From NCBI GenBank assembly GCA_903829325.1, contig CAIKPM010000045.1:28015-92014 (forward strand): a DNA stretch of 64,000 bases, read 5' to 3'. A model generated the notes under the pieces. The model was not told the DNA's origin. It worked only from the letters and a program-made list of their open reading frames with translations, and did no database searches. A program made the translations under genes and the position numbers. Positions 42,271-51,167 of the stretch are shown here, in pieces (within the stretch, counting starts at the first letter, position 1; the number at the start of each line of letters is the position of its first letter). This DNA comes from an uncultured bacterium (lineage in GTDB: Bacteria; Vulcanimicrobiota; Vulcanimicrobiia; Vulcanimicrobiales; Vulcanimicrobiaceae).

Positions 42271-43356
42271 TTATGCAGCAACTTTCAGCGTGGCGAGCCA
42301 TTCGCGAAATAGCGCGCGGGCGTCGTAGGGGCCGGGGGAGGCTTCGGGGTGGAATTGAACCGCCGCAACCGGTAAACGGCGATGGCGGAAACCTTCATTG
42401 GTATTGTCATTGAGATTGATCATCGTGGCTTCGAGTTCAGCCGGCAACGTCGCACCATCGACCGCGTAGCCATGGTTGTGCGCGGTAATGAAGACCATTT
42501 TGCGTTGCAGATCTTGCACGGGTTGATTTCCGCCACGATGGCCATAGGGAAGCTTGTAGGTCCGAGCGCCGCACGCTAGGGCCAATAATTGGTGACCTAA
42601 GCATACTCCGAAGATCGGCAAGCACTCGAGCAGCCCTTGCAAGGTTGCGATCGTTTCAGGCAAGTCGGTTGGATCGCCCGGTCCTGGCGAAATAAACAGC
42701 GCATCTGGACGCTCCGCCAAAATTTGCTCCGCAGAAGCATCATAGCGAAGCACCGTGACCCGCGCGCCCAGGGCCGTCAGATCGCGCAGAATCGCCCGCT
42801 TTACGCCGCAATCGAGCAAGACCACATGCGGCCCGTTTCCTTCTCCATGCCGCGTGTGCGCGCTCGCCTGCGCCACGCTCGCGACGAGGCCAAGGGTCGT
42901 GCGGGTTCGCACCGCATCGGCCAAACGCTGCTCGGCGGTCGCCAGCGCTTCTTCACCTAAAGCCAGGGCACCCAAAATCGTCCCGTGCTCGCGTAAAGCA
43001 ACCGTCAGAGCACGCGTGTCAACTCCGATGATCGTCGGCACAGCCTGATCTTCAAGCCACGAGGGAAGATCCTGAGTCAGCGCCCAGTGTGAAGGCTTGC
43101 GCGCGATCCGCTTGATCACCGCACCCGCCACACAAGCCCGCGAATGTTGGGCTGCACGACCGGATATCCCGTAGTTGCCGATCATGGGATAGGTAAAGTT
43201 GAGAATTTGTCCGGCATACGACGGATCGGTCAGAGCTTCTTCATAACCAGTCATGCCGGTGTAAAAAACGGCTTCACCAATCGCCAAGGCGGGCTGACCA
43301 AGCGCTTCTCCGTCAAAGCGCGTGCCGTCAGCCAGAAAAAGGGTCGCAGGCATCAT
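42271..43356 (-). CDS. carA: Carbamoyl-phosphate synthase small subunit
   Basis: Glutaminase subunit supplying ammonia for carbamoyl phosphate. 361 residues. N-terminal LFLADGTRFDGEALGQPALA and TGMTGYEEALTDPSYAGQIL are typical. The class I amidotransferase domain has the nucleophile Cys in LPIFGVCLGHQLLALACGAR and the His/Glu pair in AVQFHPEASPGPYDARALFR. Overlaps pyrC by 4 nt. carB does not follow; rpmG is next. Confidence 0.96.
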   Translation of the reverse strand: MMPATLFLADGTRFDGEALGQPALAIGEAVFYTGMTGYEEALTDPSYAGQILNFTYPMIGNYGISGRAAQHSRACVAGAVIKRIARKPSHWALTQDLPSWLEDQAVPTIIGVDTRALTVALREHGTILGALALGEEALATAEQRLADAVRTRTTLGLVASVAQASAHTRHGEGNGPHVVLLDCGVKRAILRDLTALGARVTVLRYDASAEQILAERPDALFISPGPGDPTDLPETIATLQGLLECLPIFGVCLGHQLLALACGARTYKLPYGHRGGNQPVQDLQRKMVFITAHNHGYAVDGATLPAELEATMINLNDNTNEGFRHRRLPVAAVQFHPEASPGPYDARALFREWLATLKVAA

Positions 43357-44675
43357 GGCAAAGCTCCTTTACAAGCAAGAGAAGGCGAATCTGAGGCGAC
43401 CACACCGTCGCGCATGATGATCCGACCACCGACAATCGTCATGACCGCTCGACGCGCAAACGTGCGACCGGCGAACGGTGTATTTTTTCCACCCGAATAG
43501 AAGCGTTGGACATCAACCTGCCAGGGCCGCTCACCAAAGATCGTTATGTCCGCGACAGAGCCAACGGCAAGGCTGCCACCGGGCACTCCGAGGATGCGAG
43601 CTGGATTCGTCGAGAGCAACCCGACAAAACGCAGTAACGGCAGATCCGGCAGAGCAGCTGCGTAAGCGCCCACCGCAATTTCCAGCCCCGTGAACCCGAC
43701 GGGTGCATCATCTAACAAAAGCGCCTTTTCTTCGCGCGTATGCGGGGCGTGATCGGTGGCAAACGCGTCAATCGTGCCATCCCGCACTCCCGCCAAGAGA
43801 GCCGCGACATCACTCTGCGCTCGCAAAGGCGGATTGACTTTCGCGGTGGCGGTGAAATCGGCGAAGGCGTCGTCGCTCACCAAGAGATGATGGGGGGTCA
43901 CCTCGCAGGTCACCGCGATCCCCTGGGCGCGGGCAAAGCGCAGCAAGGCCAAACTCCGAGCCGTGGAGACATGCGCGATATGCCAGGGGCGACCCACATC
44001 ACCCGCAATCAGCACATCGCGCGCGACCACAATATCTTCCGCCAAGCCCGGTGAACCGCGCAAACCGAGGGTGGCGGAACGCAACGACTCGTTCATCACG
44101 GCGTCTCCCTTGAGGCAACAATCCTCGCAATGAGAAATGAATGGACCCGGCACGTCTCGCGCGTAAAGCGCGGCCTGGCGCAACACGCGCGCATCCGCGA
44201 CCGTCGCTCCGTCGTCGCTGAACGCGACCGCGCCGGCGTCAGCCAAACGCCAGAACGGAGCCAACTCGGTACCAGCCCGGCCTTTCGTAATCGCCCCAAT
44301 CGGGTAGACCCGTGCCAGACCCGCAGCTGCGGCCAAGCGCTTGACTTCGCTGATAAGCTCCGGAGTATCAAGAGCAGGCTCGGTATTCGGCATAGCCGCT
44401 ACCGCAGTAAACCCGCCAGCGGCAGCGGCAGCGGCTCCACTCGCCACGGTTTCTTTATGCGTCTGGCCCGGCTCCCGTAGATGCACGTGCATATCAATGA
44501 AGCCCGGAGCCACAACCAAATTGCTCGCATCGATGATTTGCGCATCGGGATACAACTTCGAGGCATCAGCATCAAGAATGCTATGGATCAGTCCATCGTT
44601 GACAACGATGTCGCGCAAGCCATCAAGATCTTGACTTGGGTCCACCACGCGACCACCGCGAATCACCAACATCAT
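43353..44675 (-). CDS. pyrC: Dihydroorotase, type I
   Basis: Cyclises carbamoyl aspartate to dihydroorotate. 440 residues from ATG at 44675, overlapping pyrB by 4 nt. Metal ligands: FIDMHVHLREPGQTHKETVA (HxH), HCEDCCL, HIAHVSTARSL, and the catalytic Asp in DAFATDHAPHTREEKALLL. The Lys that is carboxylated in some family members is replaced (PGQTHKET is the type I context). Subunit interaction with PyrB is likely, as in other type I enzymes. Confidence 0.94.
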   Translation of the reverse strand: MMLVIRGGRVVDPSQDLDGLRDIVVNDGLIHSILDADASKLYPDAQIIDASNLVVAPGFIDMHVHLREPGQTHKETVASGAAAAAAGGFTAVAAMPNTEPALDTPELISEVKRLAAAAGLARVYPIGAITKGRAGTELAPFWRLADAGAVAFSDDGATVADARVLRQAALYARDVPGPFISHCEDCCLKGDAVMNESLRSATLGLRGSPGLAEDIVVARDVLIAGDVGRPWHIAHVSTARSLALLRFARAQGIAVTCEVTPHHLLVSDDAFADFTATAKVNPPLRAQSDVAALLAGVRDGTIDAFATDHAPHTREEKALLLDDAPVGFTGLEIAVGAYAAALPDLPLLRFVGLLSTNPARILGVPGGSLAVGSVADITIFGERPWQVDVQRFYSGGKNTPFAGRTFARRAVMTIVGGRIIMRDGVVASDSPSLACKGALP

Positions 44676-45598
44676 GCGCGTTGCCCTTTCCCATTCACCA
44701 AGTGATCGAGCACCGCCATCCGCGCTGCGACTCCATACGCCACTTGCTGAGCATAGCGCCAACTCTTGGAGCTAAAGACGTCGTCGGTCAACTCCACGCC
44801 ACGGTTATACGGGCCAGGGTGCATCACGATCGCATGCGCCGGTAAGAGCGCCAAACGGCGGGCGTCAATGCGATAATTGCGCGCGTAATCCGCCAAAGCC
44901 GGCAGAACAGCCGAGGTGATACGCTCGCGCTGAATCCGCAGCAGCATCAACGCATCGACTTCGGGCAAGACCGCTTCGAGCGAGCGGACAATCCGCACGC
45001 CAGACACTGCCATGCTCTCGGGCAGCAACGTCGGCGGTCCCACCAGCGTCACCTGAGCGCCAAGCATGCGCAAACCCAAAATATTCGAGCGCGCCACGCG
45101 GCTGTGCAAGATATCGCCGACCACTGCAACCCGTAAGCCCGCAATCTGTCCGAATTCACGACGAAGCGTCATCAAATCGAGCAGGGCCTGCGTTGGATGA
45201 GCGTGTCGCCCGTCACCAGCGTTGATCACGTGTCCCGCGAACGCTTCGGCTAAGCGATACGGGAAGCCCGAAGCCGGATGCCGGGTCACAATCACCCGGA
45301 TATTCATCGCGGCGAGCGTCAACGCGGTATCGGCGATCGTCTCGCCCTTGCCTAAGCTTGAGGCACCTGGCGGCAAGGTGACGATATCGGCTCCCACGCG
45401 TTGCTGAGCCAGCACAAAAGAGGTGTATGTGCGCGTGCTCGCTTCGAAGAACAGATTGAGCACCGGGACGCCTCGTAAGAGCTCACGAGCCTGCGCATTA
45501 TCGGTAAAATCGTCGGCTCGGGCTAGTAAATCCAAGAGCTCTGCCGGCGAAAGATCGTCGAGATCGAGTAAGCTCGCGGGACGCCGGGCTTCGGTCAT
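44672..45598 (-). CDS. pyrB: Aspartate carbamoyltransferase catalytic subunit
   Basis: Carbamoyl phosphate + aspartate to carbamoyl aspartate. 308 residues. The phosphate-binding motif is NLFFEASTRTYTSFVLAQQR (STRT kept; the following Arg is Tyr). NAGDGRHAHPTQALLDLMTL and VMHPGPYNRGVELTDDV are conserved. Overlaps pyrR and pyrC by 4 nt. No pyrI, so regulation should be by PyrR. Confidence 0.95.
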   Translation of the reverse strand: MTEARRPASLLDLDDLSPAELLDLLARADDFTDNAQARELLRGVPVLNLFFEASTRTYTSFVLAQQRVGADIVTLPPGASSLGKGETIADTALTLAAMNIRVIVTRHPASGFPYRLAEAFAGHVINAGDGRHAHPTQALLDLMTLRREFGQIAGLRVAVVGDILHSRVARSNILGLRMLGAQVTLVGPPTLLPESMAVSGVRIVRSLEAVLPEVDALMLLRIQRERITSAVLPALADYARNYRIDARRLALLPAHAIVMHPGPYNRGVELTDDVFSSKSWRYAQQVAYGVAARMAVLDHLVNGKGQRA

Positions 45599-46146
45599 TC
45601 CTCGTTGATAAGGGAAATCGCGACTTCGTCGGTAGCTGCGAAGGCTTTCGCAACATTGACGATGACATGTTCCCGCCGATTGGTCGGAATAGAGCGTCCC
45701 ACGTAATCGGCTTGAATCGGTAATTCACGCAAGCCACGATCAACGAGAACAGCCAAGCGGATGGCTTGCGGACGACCAAGATCGGTCACCGCATCAAGCG
45801 CGGCACGCACCGTACGACCGGTATACAGCACATCGTCGACCAGGATCACGATTTTGCCGGAGATATCACCATGAATCTCAGAATCCGGCAAACTGCGCGA
45901 CACGTCATCGTCGCGATATAAATTGACGTTGAGAAAGCCGATGTCCGGAGCTTGGCCGGACATCTCTTCGATCCGACTCGCGATGCGTCGGACGAGAGCT
46001 TCGCCACCACGGCGAATACCCAACAGGACGAACCCCTTTTGCGCATCTTCGGGCTCGAGAATCTGATGAGCAAGCCGAGCGATCATGCGATCAATTTGCT
46101 CAGGCGACATGAGGACACGGTGGCTTTGCACAGCGGATACGGTCAC
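45595..46146 (-). CDS. pyrR: Pyrimidine operon regulator / uracil phosphoribosyltransferase PyrR
   Basis: 183 residues. RNA-binding attenuation protein that senses UMP; also a weak uracil phosphoribosyltransferase. The PRPP motif is GKIVILVDDVLYTGRTVRAA, with VLLGIRRGGEALVRRIASRI and FLNVNLYRDDDV also typical. First gene of pyrR-pyrB-pyrC-carA. GTG at 46146. The 42 nt before it show no clear PyrR-binding loop or terminator/antiterminator pair, so it may act within the operon or upstream of the exporter gene. Confidence 0.93.
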   Translation of the reverse strand: MTVSAVQSHRVLMSPEQIDRMIARLAHQILEPEDAQKGFVLLGIRRGGEALVRRIASRIEEMSGQAPDIGFLNVNLYRDDDVSRSLPDSEIHGDISGKIVILVDDVLYTGRTVRAALDAVTDLGRPQAIRLAVLVDRGLRELPIQADYVGRSIPTNRREHVIVNVAKAFAATDEVAISLINEE

Positions 46147-46188
46147 AGGCCCTGCTGTTCGAATCGCGTCCGCTCTGTGCCTTCCGGA

Positions 46189-47766
46189 TTACTCAGCCGA
46201 GATCTCAATCGGTCCGGCATTCTGCTGATACCGCGGCAAGACCAGGACACAGGGCAACAACAGAAAGGTCAAAGCCCCCAGCACGTACTGGCAATCAGCA
46301 TACGCCAGCACCGTGGCCTGCTTCTCCACCAAGGCCGCTAATTGCCCGACGCTAGCGTGATGCTGCAAAGCAGTCTGCACCGGCAGGCGGGTTGGGTTGA
46401 TCGCGCCAGCCAGTCGTGAGAGATGCAGAGCACTGCGACGCGCAAGTAACGTAATCAACCCCGCCGTGGAAAACGAACCGCCTAACTGCAGCGAGAGACT
46501 CTGGAAGGCAGCGGCTTTGGGCGCGAGTGCTTGAGGCAACGCGCGCAACACCGAGATCGACAAGGGAGTAAAGATACAAGAAATTGCTATTCCGCCTAAG
46601 ATCAACGGTGGGAGCAAACTGCCCAAAGTATTTCCCGTGGTCGTGACCAAGCCTAACCACCACTGCGAAATCCCGACCCCAACAAAACCGAGCGCTATTA
46701 AGATCCGCGCGTCAATGCGACCGCTCCCAACCAATCGCGCCATAATCGGCGTGCCGAGCGCGATGAAAAAAGCCCGCACAAAGATTAGTTCGCCCGAAAG
46801 GGTCGCAGTGAACCCGAGCAACCCTTGCACGTACTGCGGCAGAATAATCGTCGCACCAAAGAGCACGGCACCCATCATAAACCCCAACGCCGCGCCTGCG
46901 GCAGCGGCTCGATGCCGCAGCACGCGCAAATCGACAATCGGATTATTCGTGCCCCAAAGCTCCCACGCGATGAACGCGCTCAAGCCACTCGCAGCGACGA
47001 GCGCCAGGCACACCAGAAGCGGGTCGCTGAACCAGTCGTGGCGCTGTCCTTCGTCGAGAATGTATTGAAGCGCGCCCAAGCCCAAGGCGAGCAAACCCAG
47101 GCCAATACCATCGACCGGAATGCGCTTGGGGTCAGTTGGGTTTTTCAGGCGTAAGAGCAAGATCGTCGCGGCGAACGTGCCGGGCACGATATTGATAAAA
47201 AAGACGTAATTCCACGAAAAATTATCGGTGAGCCAGCCCCCAATCGTCGGCCCAATCGAAGGCCCGACTATCGCCCCCAAAGCAAAAATGGCTTGAGATG
47301 CCCCCAGCTTCTCGGGGGGAAACGTATCCCGCAACGTCGCTTGTGCCGTTGCGATTAAACCGCCTCCGAAAAGCCCCTGAATGATCCGCCAGACGATCAA
47401 CTCGGTGATATTGGTCGCAAAACCGCAAAATATGGATGCTATGGTAAAACCGATCACGGCGGTTGCGTAATACTGGCGCCGCCCAAAACGCAACTGTAGC
47501 CACGGAGTCAAGGGGATGACGATCACTGCAGAAATGATATAACCGGTGAAAACCCACGCGCCTTCGTCTTGGCTCGCTCCCAGATTACCTTGAATCGTGG
47601 GCAATGCGACGTTGACGATCGTGGTGTCGAGCGTCTGCATCAGCGTCGCGCACAACACCCCAATGACCAATAAAACCAGATCGAGTCCACTCTCAACCAC
47701 GTAACGATCGTGATGAGCGGGTTGATTCGGGTGGCGCCTAGCCTGAACTCCAGGCGAACTATCCAT
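46189..47766 (-). CDS. DHA2-family drug:H+ antiporter (EmrB/QacA type)
   Basis: 525 residues, about 14 transmembrane helices. Family motifs: ATLMQTLDTTIVNVALPTIQ (motif D1), WLQLRFGRRQYYATAVIGFT (motif A), IIQGLFGGGLIATAQATLRD (motif B) and GAIVGPSIGPTIGGWLTDNF (motif C, antiporter). ATG at 47766 starts just after a large hairpin (47784-47840). No EmrA or TetR-type regulator is adjacent. Substrate unknown. Confidence 0.92.
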   Translation of the reverse strand: MDSSPGVQARRHPNQPAHHDRYVVESGLDLVLLVIGVLCATLMQTLDTTIVNVALPTIQGNLGASQDEGAWVFTGYIISAVIVIPLTPWLQLRFGRRQYYATAVIGFTIASIFCGFATNITELIVWRIIQGLFGGGLIATAQATLRDTFPPEKLGASQAIFALGAIVGPSIGPTIGGWLTDNFSWNYVFFINIVPGTFAATILLLRLKNPTDPKRIPVDGIGLGLLALGLGALQYILDEGQRHDWFSDPLLVCLALVAASGLSAFIAWELWGTNNPIVDLRVLRHRAAAAGAALGFMMGAVLFGATIILPQYVQGLLGFTATLSGELIFVRAFFIALGTPIMARLVGSGRIDARILIALGFVGVGISQWWLGLVTTTGNTLGSLLPPLILGGIAISCIFTPLSISVLRALPQALAPKAAAFQSLSLQLGGSFSTAGLITLLARRSALHLSRLAGAINPTRLPVQTALQHHASVGQLAALVEKQATVLAYADCQYVLGALTFLLLPCVLVLPRYQQNAGPIEISAE

Positions 47767-47783
47767 CGAGGCACACTGCTCCA

Positions 47784-47840
47784 CCCCAGATGAGCGCAAA
47801 GGCCTCGACATTGCGGCGAGGCCTTTGCGCTCATCTGGGG
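47784..47840. repeat. 24-bp perfect inverted repeat (large hairpin)
   Basis: Arms at 47784-47807 and 47817-47840 are exact reverse complements (outer end CCCCAGATGAGCGCAAAGG), with a 9-nt loop ACATTGCGG. The plus strand continues TTTGTTTCTG, terminator-like, but no plus-strand gene precedes it. On the minus strand it lies between two co-oriented genes, 17 nt before the exporter ATG, without a T-run. Confidence 0.9.
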
Positions 47841-47861
47841 TTTGTTTCTGACGAGAGTAGT

Positions 47862-48203
47862 TTACTGTTGGTACTGCTGACTTTGTGGGGTTTGAGCCGC
47901 CAATTGGGCGCGTAAACGGTGGGTCTTACGGTGCATCACATACCACACCACAAAAGCAGTCAATGAAGCAGCCGTCAAGGCCGAAACAAACGACCACATT
48001 CCAACCGACGCCTCTTTCTTGCCGTGATCGCTACCCGCTTTAAACGTATCTGTCAACGCGGTTTTGATTTTGCTATCAAGCTTCTCAATCTGATCTTTCG
48101 TGAGATGAATACCGTTAGCTCCTTCAGCGGCACCCAACCCGCGCGAAAGCGTCGGAAATGAATACTCGCGAATTTTAGCGGCCAAGCCCGACACTGATGC
48201 CAC
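47862..48203 (-). CDS. Small single-span membrane protein, unknown
   Basis: 113 residues from GTG at 48203, which has GGAGG 6 nt upstream. An N-terminal soluble part with a helical charged stretch (LTKDQIEKLDSKIKTALTDT) is followed by one transmembrane helix (SFVSALTAASLTAFVVWYVM) and a basic, Gln-rich C-terminus (MHRKTHRLRAQLAAQTPQSQ). No family recognised. The tail-anchored layout is shared with the gene at 51168. Confidence 0.72.
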   Translation of the reverse strand: MASVSGLAAKIREYSFPTLSRGLGAAEGANGIHLTKDQIEKLDSKIKTALTDTFKAGSDHGKKEASVGMWSFVSALTAASLTAFVVWYVMHRKTHRLRAQLAAQTPQSQQYQQ

Positions 48204-48326
48204 AACGAACCTCCAGATGAAACAATGGCGCGCCAACGACGCTCCCTTGCTATGATCTATGTATCAAATTATCGCATTGTCAACACAAAACGCTGATAAT
48301 CTCCGCAGGGAATACTCTCTCAGGGA

Positions 48327-49082
48327 ATGGAGAGCACCGCCGTGGACGCCCATCATTCAACCGCTCACCTGCCCGCCCTCACCTTCGCTGCCGTTGATAC
48401 CGCAGCGCTTGCCGCTACATTTTTAGCCACGGGCTACGTCGAGCTCACCGCCGCTTTTGCGCCGGAGTGGCGTCACGCCGTCGCCGCCCACACCCAGGCA
48501 GCTCTCGACCACCACGGCCGCCGGGTTGATGTGCAGATCAAGGCGACCGACGATTCGCCCCGCCGTTATCGCCTCGCCGGTCGAGCGGCGATCGAGGCCA
48601 CTGGCAACACGATTCCCGCGCTCTACCGCAACCCTACCCTGCTCGCTTTGCTGAGCAGCGTTACCACCCAGTCGATCCATCCGGTACCGTATCTACCGGA
48701 AGAATACATCGCCACAAGGTTCGAAGAACCGGGCGACACCCACGGCTGGCACTGGGACGACTACGCCTTCGCCTTAATCTGGGTGAACAGCGCTCCCCCA
48801 CCCGAACACGGTGGAAGCCTCGAATGTATCCCCAATATCCCTTGGAACAAAGCCCAGCCGCAGATTCACCAGCACCTCACCGAGCATGCGGCGCAGAAAC
48901 GCCACCCAGCCAGCGATACCGTGTACCTCCTCCGCGCGGATACCACCCTGCACCGAGTCAGTCCGCTGACCCAGGCGAGCACCCGCGAGATCCTGTGCCT
49001 CTCCTACACAACCACCCCGGACCTAGAGCGCCCGATCACGCACGAGACGCTCGAGCAGCTCTACGAGGCAGCAACCGCGTAA
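48327..49082 (+). CDS. Fe(II)/2-oxoglutarate oxygenase, HalD/BesD-like (predicted hydroxylase)
   Basis: 251 residues. It resembles the HalD/BesD family that acts on free amino acids. The iron motif lies in DTHGWHWDDYAFALIWV: His142-x-Asp144, with distal His209 in RADTTLHRVSPL and the 2-oxoglutarate Arg in ASTREILCLSY. In BesD-type halogenases the acidic ligand is Gly, leaving room for chloride. Here it is Asp, so hydroxylation is predicted. It is convergent with proC-rocD. Start ATG 48327, or GTG 48342. Confidence 0.75.
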   Translation: MESTAVDAHHSTAHLPALTFAAVDTAALAATFLATGYVELTAAFAPEWRHAVAAHTQAALDHHGRRVDVQIKATDDSPRRYRLAGRAAIEATGNTIPALYRNPTLLALLSSVTTQSIHPVPYLPEEYIATRFEEPGDTHGWHWDDYAFALIWVNSAPPPEHGGSLECIPNIPWNKAQPQIHQHLTEHAAQKRHPASDTVYLLRADTTLHRVSPLTQASTREILCLSYTTTPDLERPITHETLEQLYEAATA

Positions 49083-49094
49083 ACGAGCCCCGGC

Positions 49095-50297
49095 CTATCC
49101 CCCAGCGTGACTGAGCGCTCGCGCTAAGGCGGGCGGAATCAGCGCGATTTCTTCTGCGGTGATAATCAGCGGGGGAGCAAGACGGAGCACGGTTTCGTGA
49201 GTGTCTTTGGCGATGATTCCTTCGGCGAGTAACGCCTCCGCGACACTGCGGGCTGGAAGAGTGAGTTCGATACCAATCAGCAAGCCACGACCGCGGACTT
49301 CGCGGATGCTAGGGAGATTGAGGTTGCGGATGCCCGTGACCAATTCGTGCCCACGCAAAGCGGCTTTTTCCGCGAGTTTTTCTTCGACGATGACCTCGAG
49401 CGCCGCGATCCCTACCGCAGCCGCTAAGGGGTTGCCGCCAAAGGTGCTGCCGTGACTACCAGGCTCGAAGAGCGACATCAACGCGCGTGACGCTAACACC
49501 GCTGAAACCGGATACACCCCTCCACCTAAGGCTTTACCGACGACCAAAACATCAGCTTGAACGTCCTCGTGATCGCACGCAAAACGTGCTCCGGTACGAC
49601 CGAACCCCGTCTGGATTTCATCGGCGACAAAGAGCACGTTCTGCTGACGGCAGAGCTCGGCAACCGCACGCAAGTACCCCTCGGGCGCGACATTGACGCC
49701 GCCTTCACCCTGGATCGGTTCGAGCACAAAACCGGCAGTGTAGGGGGTAATCGCCGCAGCCAGCGCGGCGATATCGCCATGGGCGACATGCACGAAACCG
49801 GCGGGGAAAGGACCAAAATCGCGCCGATATTCTTCGTCGCTCGACATCGCGATAGCCGCGGTCGTACGCCCGTGAAAGGCACGATGGCACACGATAATCT
49901 CAGCCTTATCCGCCGGGATGCCCTTGACCCGATACCCCCAACGGCGGACCAGTTTGACTGCCGTCTCGGTGGCTTCGGCGCCGGTATTCATCGGTAGCGC
50001 GACCTCAAAGCCTGTATAGTCGGTGAGTTTCTCGAGGAAACGGGGCAACACATCATTGTGAAAAGCCCGCGACGTCAGAGCCAGCCGACCGGCTTGCTCG
50101 GTGAGCGCCCGGACAATGCGTGGGTGGCTATGGCCCTGGTTGAGCGCCGAGTATGAACTGATGCAGTCGAGGTATTGCCCACCCGCAACATCGGTTACCC
50201 AGACACCTTGCGCACTAACCGCGACTAGCGGCAACGGATGATAGTTGTGCGCTCCAAAGGTGTGTTCGGCGTCGATATATGCTTCGGCGGTTTTCAT
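49095..50297 (-). CDS. rocD: Ornithine aminotransferase
   Basis: Ornithine + 2-oxoglutarate to glutamate semialdehyde (P5C) + glutamate. 400 residues from ATG at 50297. N-terminal EHTFGAHNYHPLPLVAVSAQ is diagnostic for OAT rather than acetylornithine aminotransferase. Also LDCISSYSALNQGHSHPRIV, LPMNTGAEATETAVKLVRRW, and the PLP Asp and Lys in LFVADEIQTGFGRTGARF and VLVVGKALGGGVYPVSAVLA. It follows proC by 32 nt. The pair can interconvert ornithine and proline. Confidence 0.95.
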   Translation of the reverse strand: MKTAEAYIDAEHTFGAHNYHPLPLVAVSAQGVWVTDVAGGQYLDCISSYSALNQGHSHPRIVRALTEQAGRLALTSRAFHNDVLPRFLEKLTDYTGFEVALPMNTGAEATETAVKLVRRWGYRVKGIPADKAEIIVCHRAFHGRTTAAIAMSSDEEYRRDFGPFPAGFVHVAHGDIAALAAAITPYTAGFVLEPIQGEGGVNVAPEGYLRAVAELCRQQNVLFVADEIQTGFGRTGARFACDHEDVQADVLVVGKALGGGVYPVSAVLASRALMSLFEPGSHGSTFGGNPLAAAVGIAALEVIVEEKLAEKAALRGHELVTGIRNLNLPSIREVRGRGLLIGIELTLPARSVAEALLAEGIIAKDTHETVLRLAPPLIITAEEIALIPPALARALSHAGG

Positions 50298-50329
50298 TGC
50301 CGCGCAAGGGTTCGTTCTGCACAGCATAA

Positions 50330-51130
50330 TTACTGCGCGCGCAGGCTTTTGCTCCGCTCTGCGCCAGCCACTACCCCGCGAATGAGGGTACTGCGCAAAC
50401 GCCCATCTTCTAGCGCCATCAACGCATCGACCGTGCAACCAGCGGGGGTAGTGACTTCGTCCTTGAGCTTCGCGGGATGCTCGCCGCGTTGCAACACCAT
50501 TTGGGCTCCCCCCAAAAGGGTTTGCGCCGCAAGCAGGGTGGAGGTTTTCCGATCGATCCCGAGCTTTACCCCGGCTTCGCTCAAGGCCTCGATCATGAGA
50601 AACACGTAGGCCGGGCCGCAGCCCGAAAGGCCCGTTACCGCGTCCATCAAGGCTTCATCGACCACGGCGGTACGCCCTAAGGGCGCGAAAAGCTGCTCAG
50701 TGAGCGCGAGCGCCTCTGGGGCGGAAGTTGCTCCGCGGGCGATCACCGTCATGCCCGCACCGATCAAACACGGGGTATTCGGCATAGTCCGCACGATCTG
50801 ACACCCAGGTGCCCAAGCCTCAAGATCAGCGCTTTCGATCGCCGCGAGCACCGAAATGAGCGTTTTTCCCTGCAATTCGCCGGCAATTTCGCTCACCACG
50901 GCTCGGGCTTGATGCGGCTTGACCGCTAACACGATAATATCGCTGCGCTGGGCTAATTCGCGGTTGCTCGCGAGCAATTCGAGAGCAGGCCGCTCTTGGG
51001 TATCAGGCGCGAGTGCAGTCTTTTTACGCGTGCCCAGAACTCGTTGCGCCCAACCGGAACGCAAGAGGCCATCGGCAATCGCCGTGCCCATGGTACCTAG
51101 GCCAAGAATCCCCACGATTTGCTTTTTCAT
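50330..51130 (-). CDS. proC: Pyrroline-5-carboxylate reductase
   Basis: P5C to proline, last step of proline synthesis. 266 residues from ATG at 51130. Rossmann QIVGILGLGTMGTAIADGLL, IIVLAVKPHQARAVVSEIAG, RTMPNTPCLIGAGMTVIARG, and the C-terminal signature DAVTGLSGCGPAYVFLMIEA and HPAKLKDEVTTPAGCTVDAL. Together with rocD it makes proline from ornithine as well as from glutamate. Confidence 0.96.
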   Translation of the reverse strand: MKKQIVGILGLGTMGTAIADGLLRSGWAQRVLGTRKKTALAPDTQERPALELLASNRELAQRSDIIVLAVKPHQARAVVSEIAGELQGKTLISVLAAIESADLEAWAPGCQIVRTMPNTPCLIGAGMTVIARGATSAPEALALTEQLFAPLGRTAVVDEALMDAVTGLSGCGPAYVFLMIEALSEAGVKLGIDRKTSTLLAAQTLLGGAQMVLQRGEHPAKLKDEVTTPAGCTVDALMALEDGRLRSTLIRGVVAGAERSKSLRAQ

Positions 51131-51167
51131 GCGCGGCCCGTTCTGCGCCAGACGCTTGTTTTGCTGC

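Noticed and set aside
46147..46188. PyrR attenuator leader before pyrR
   Set aside because: Only 42 nt, without the expected PyrR-binding loop or competing hairpins.
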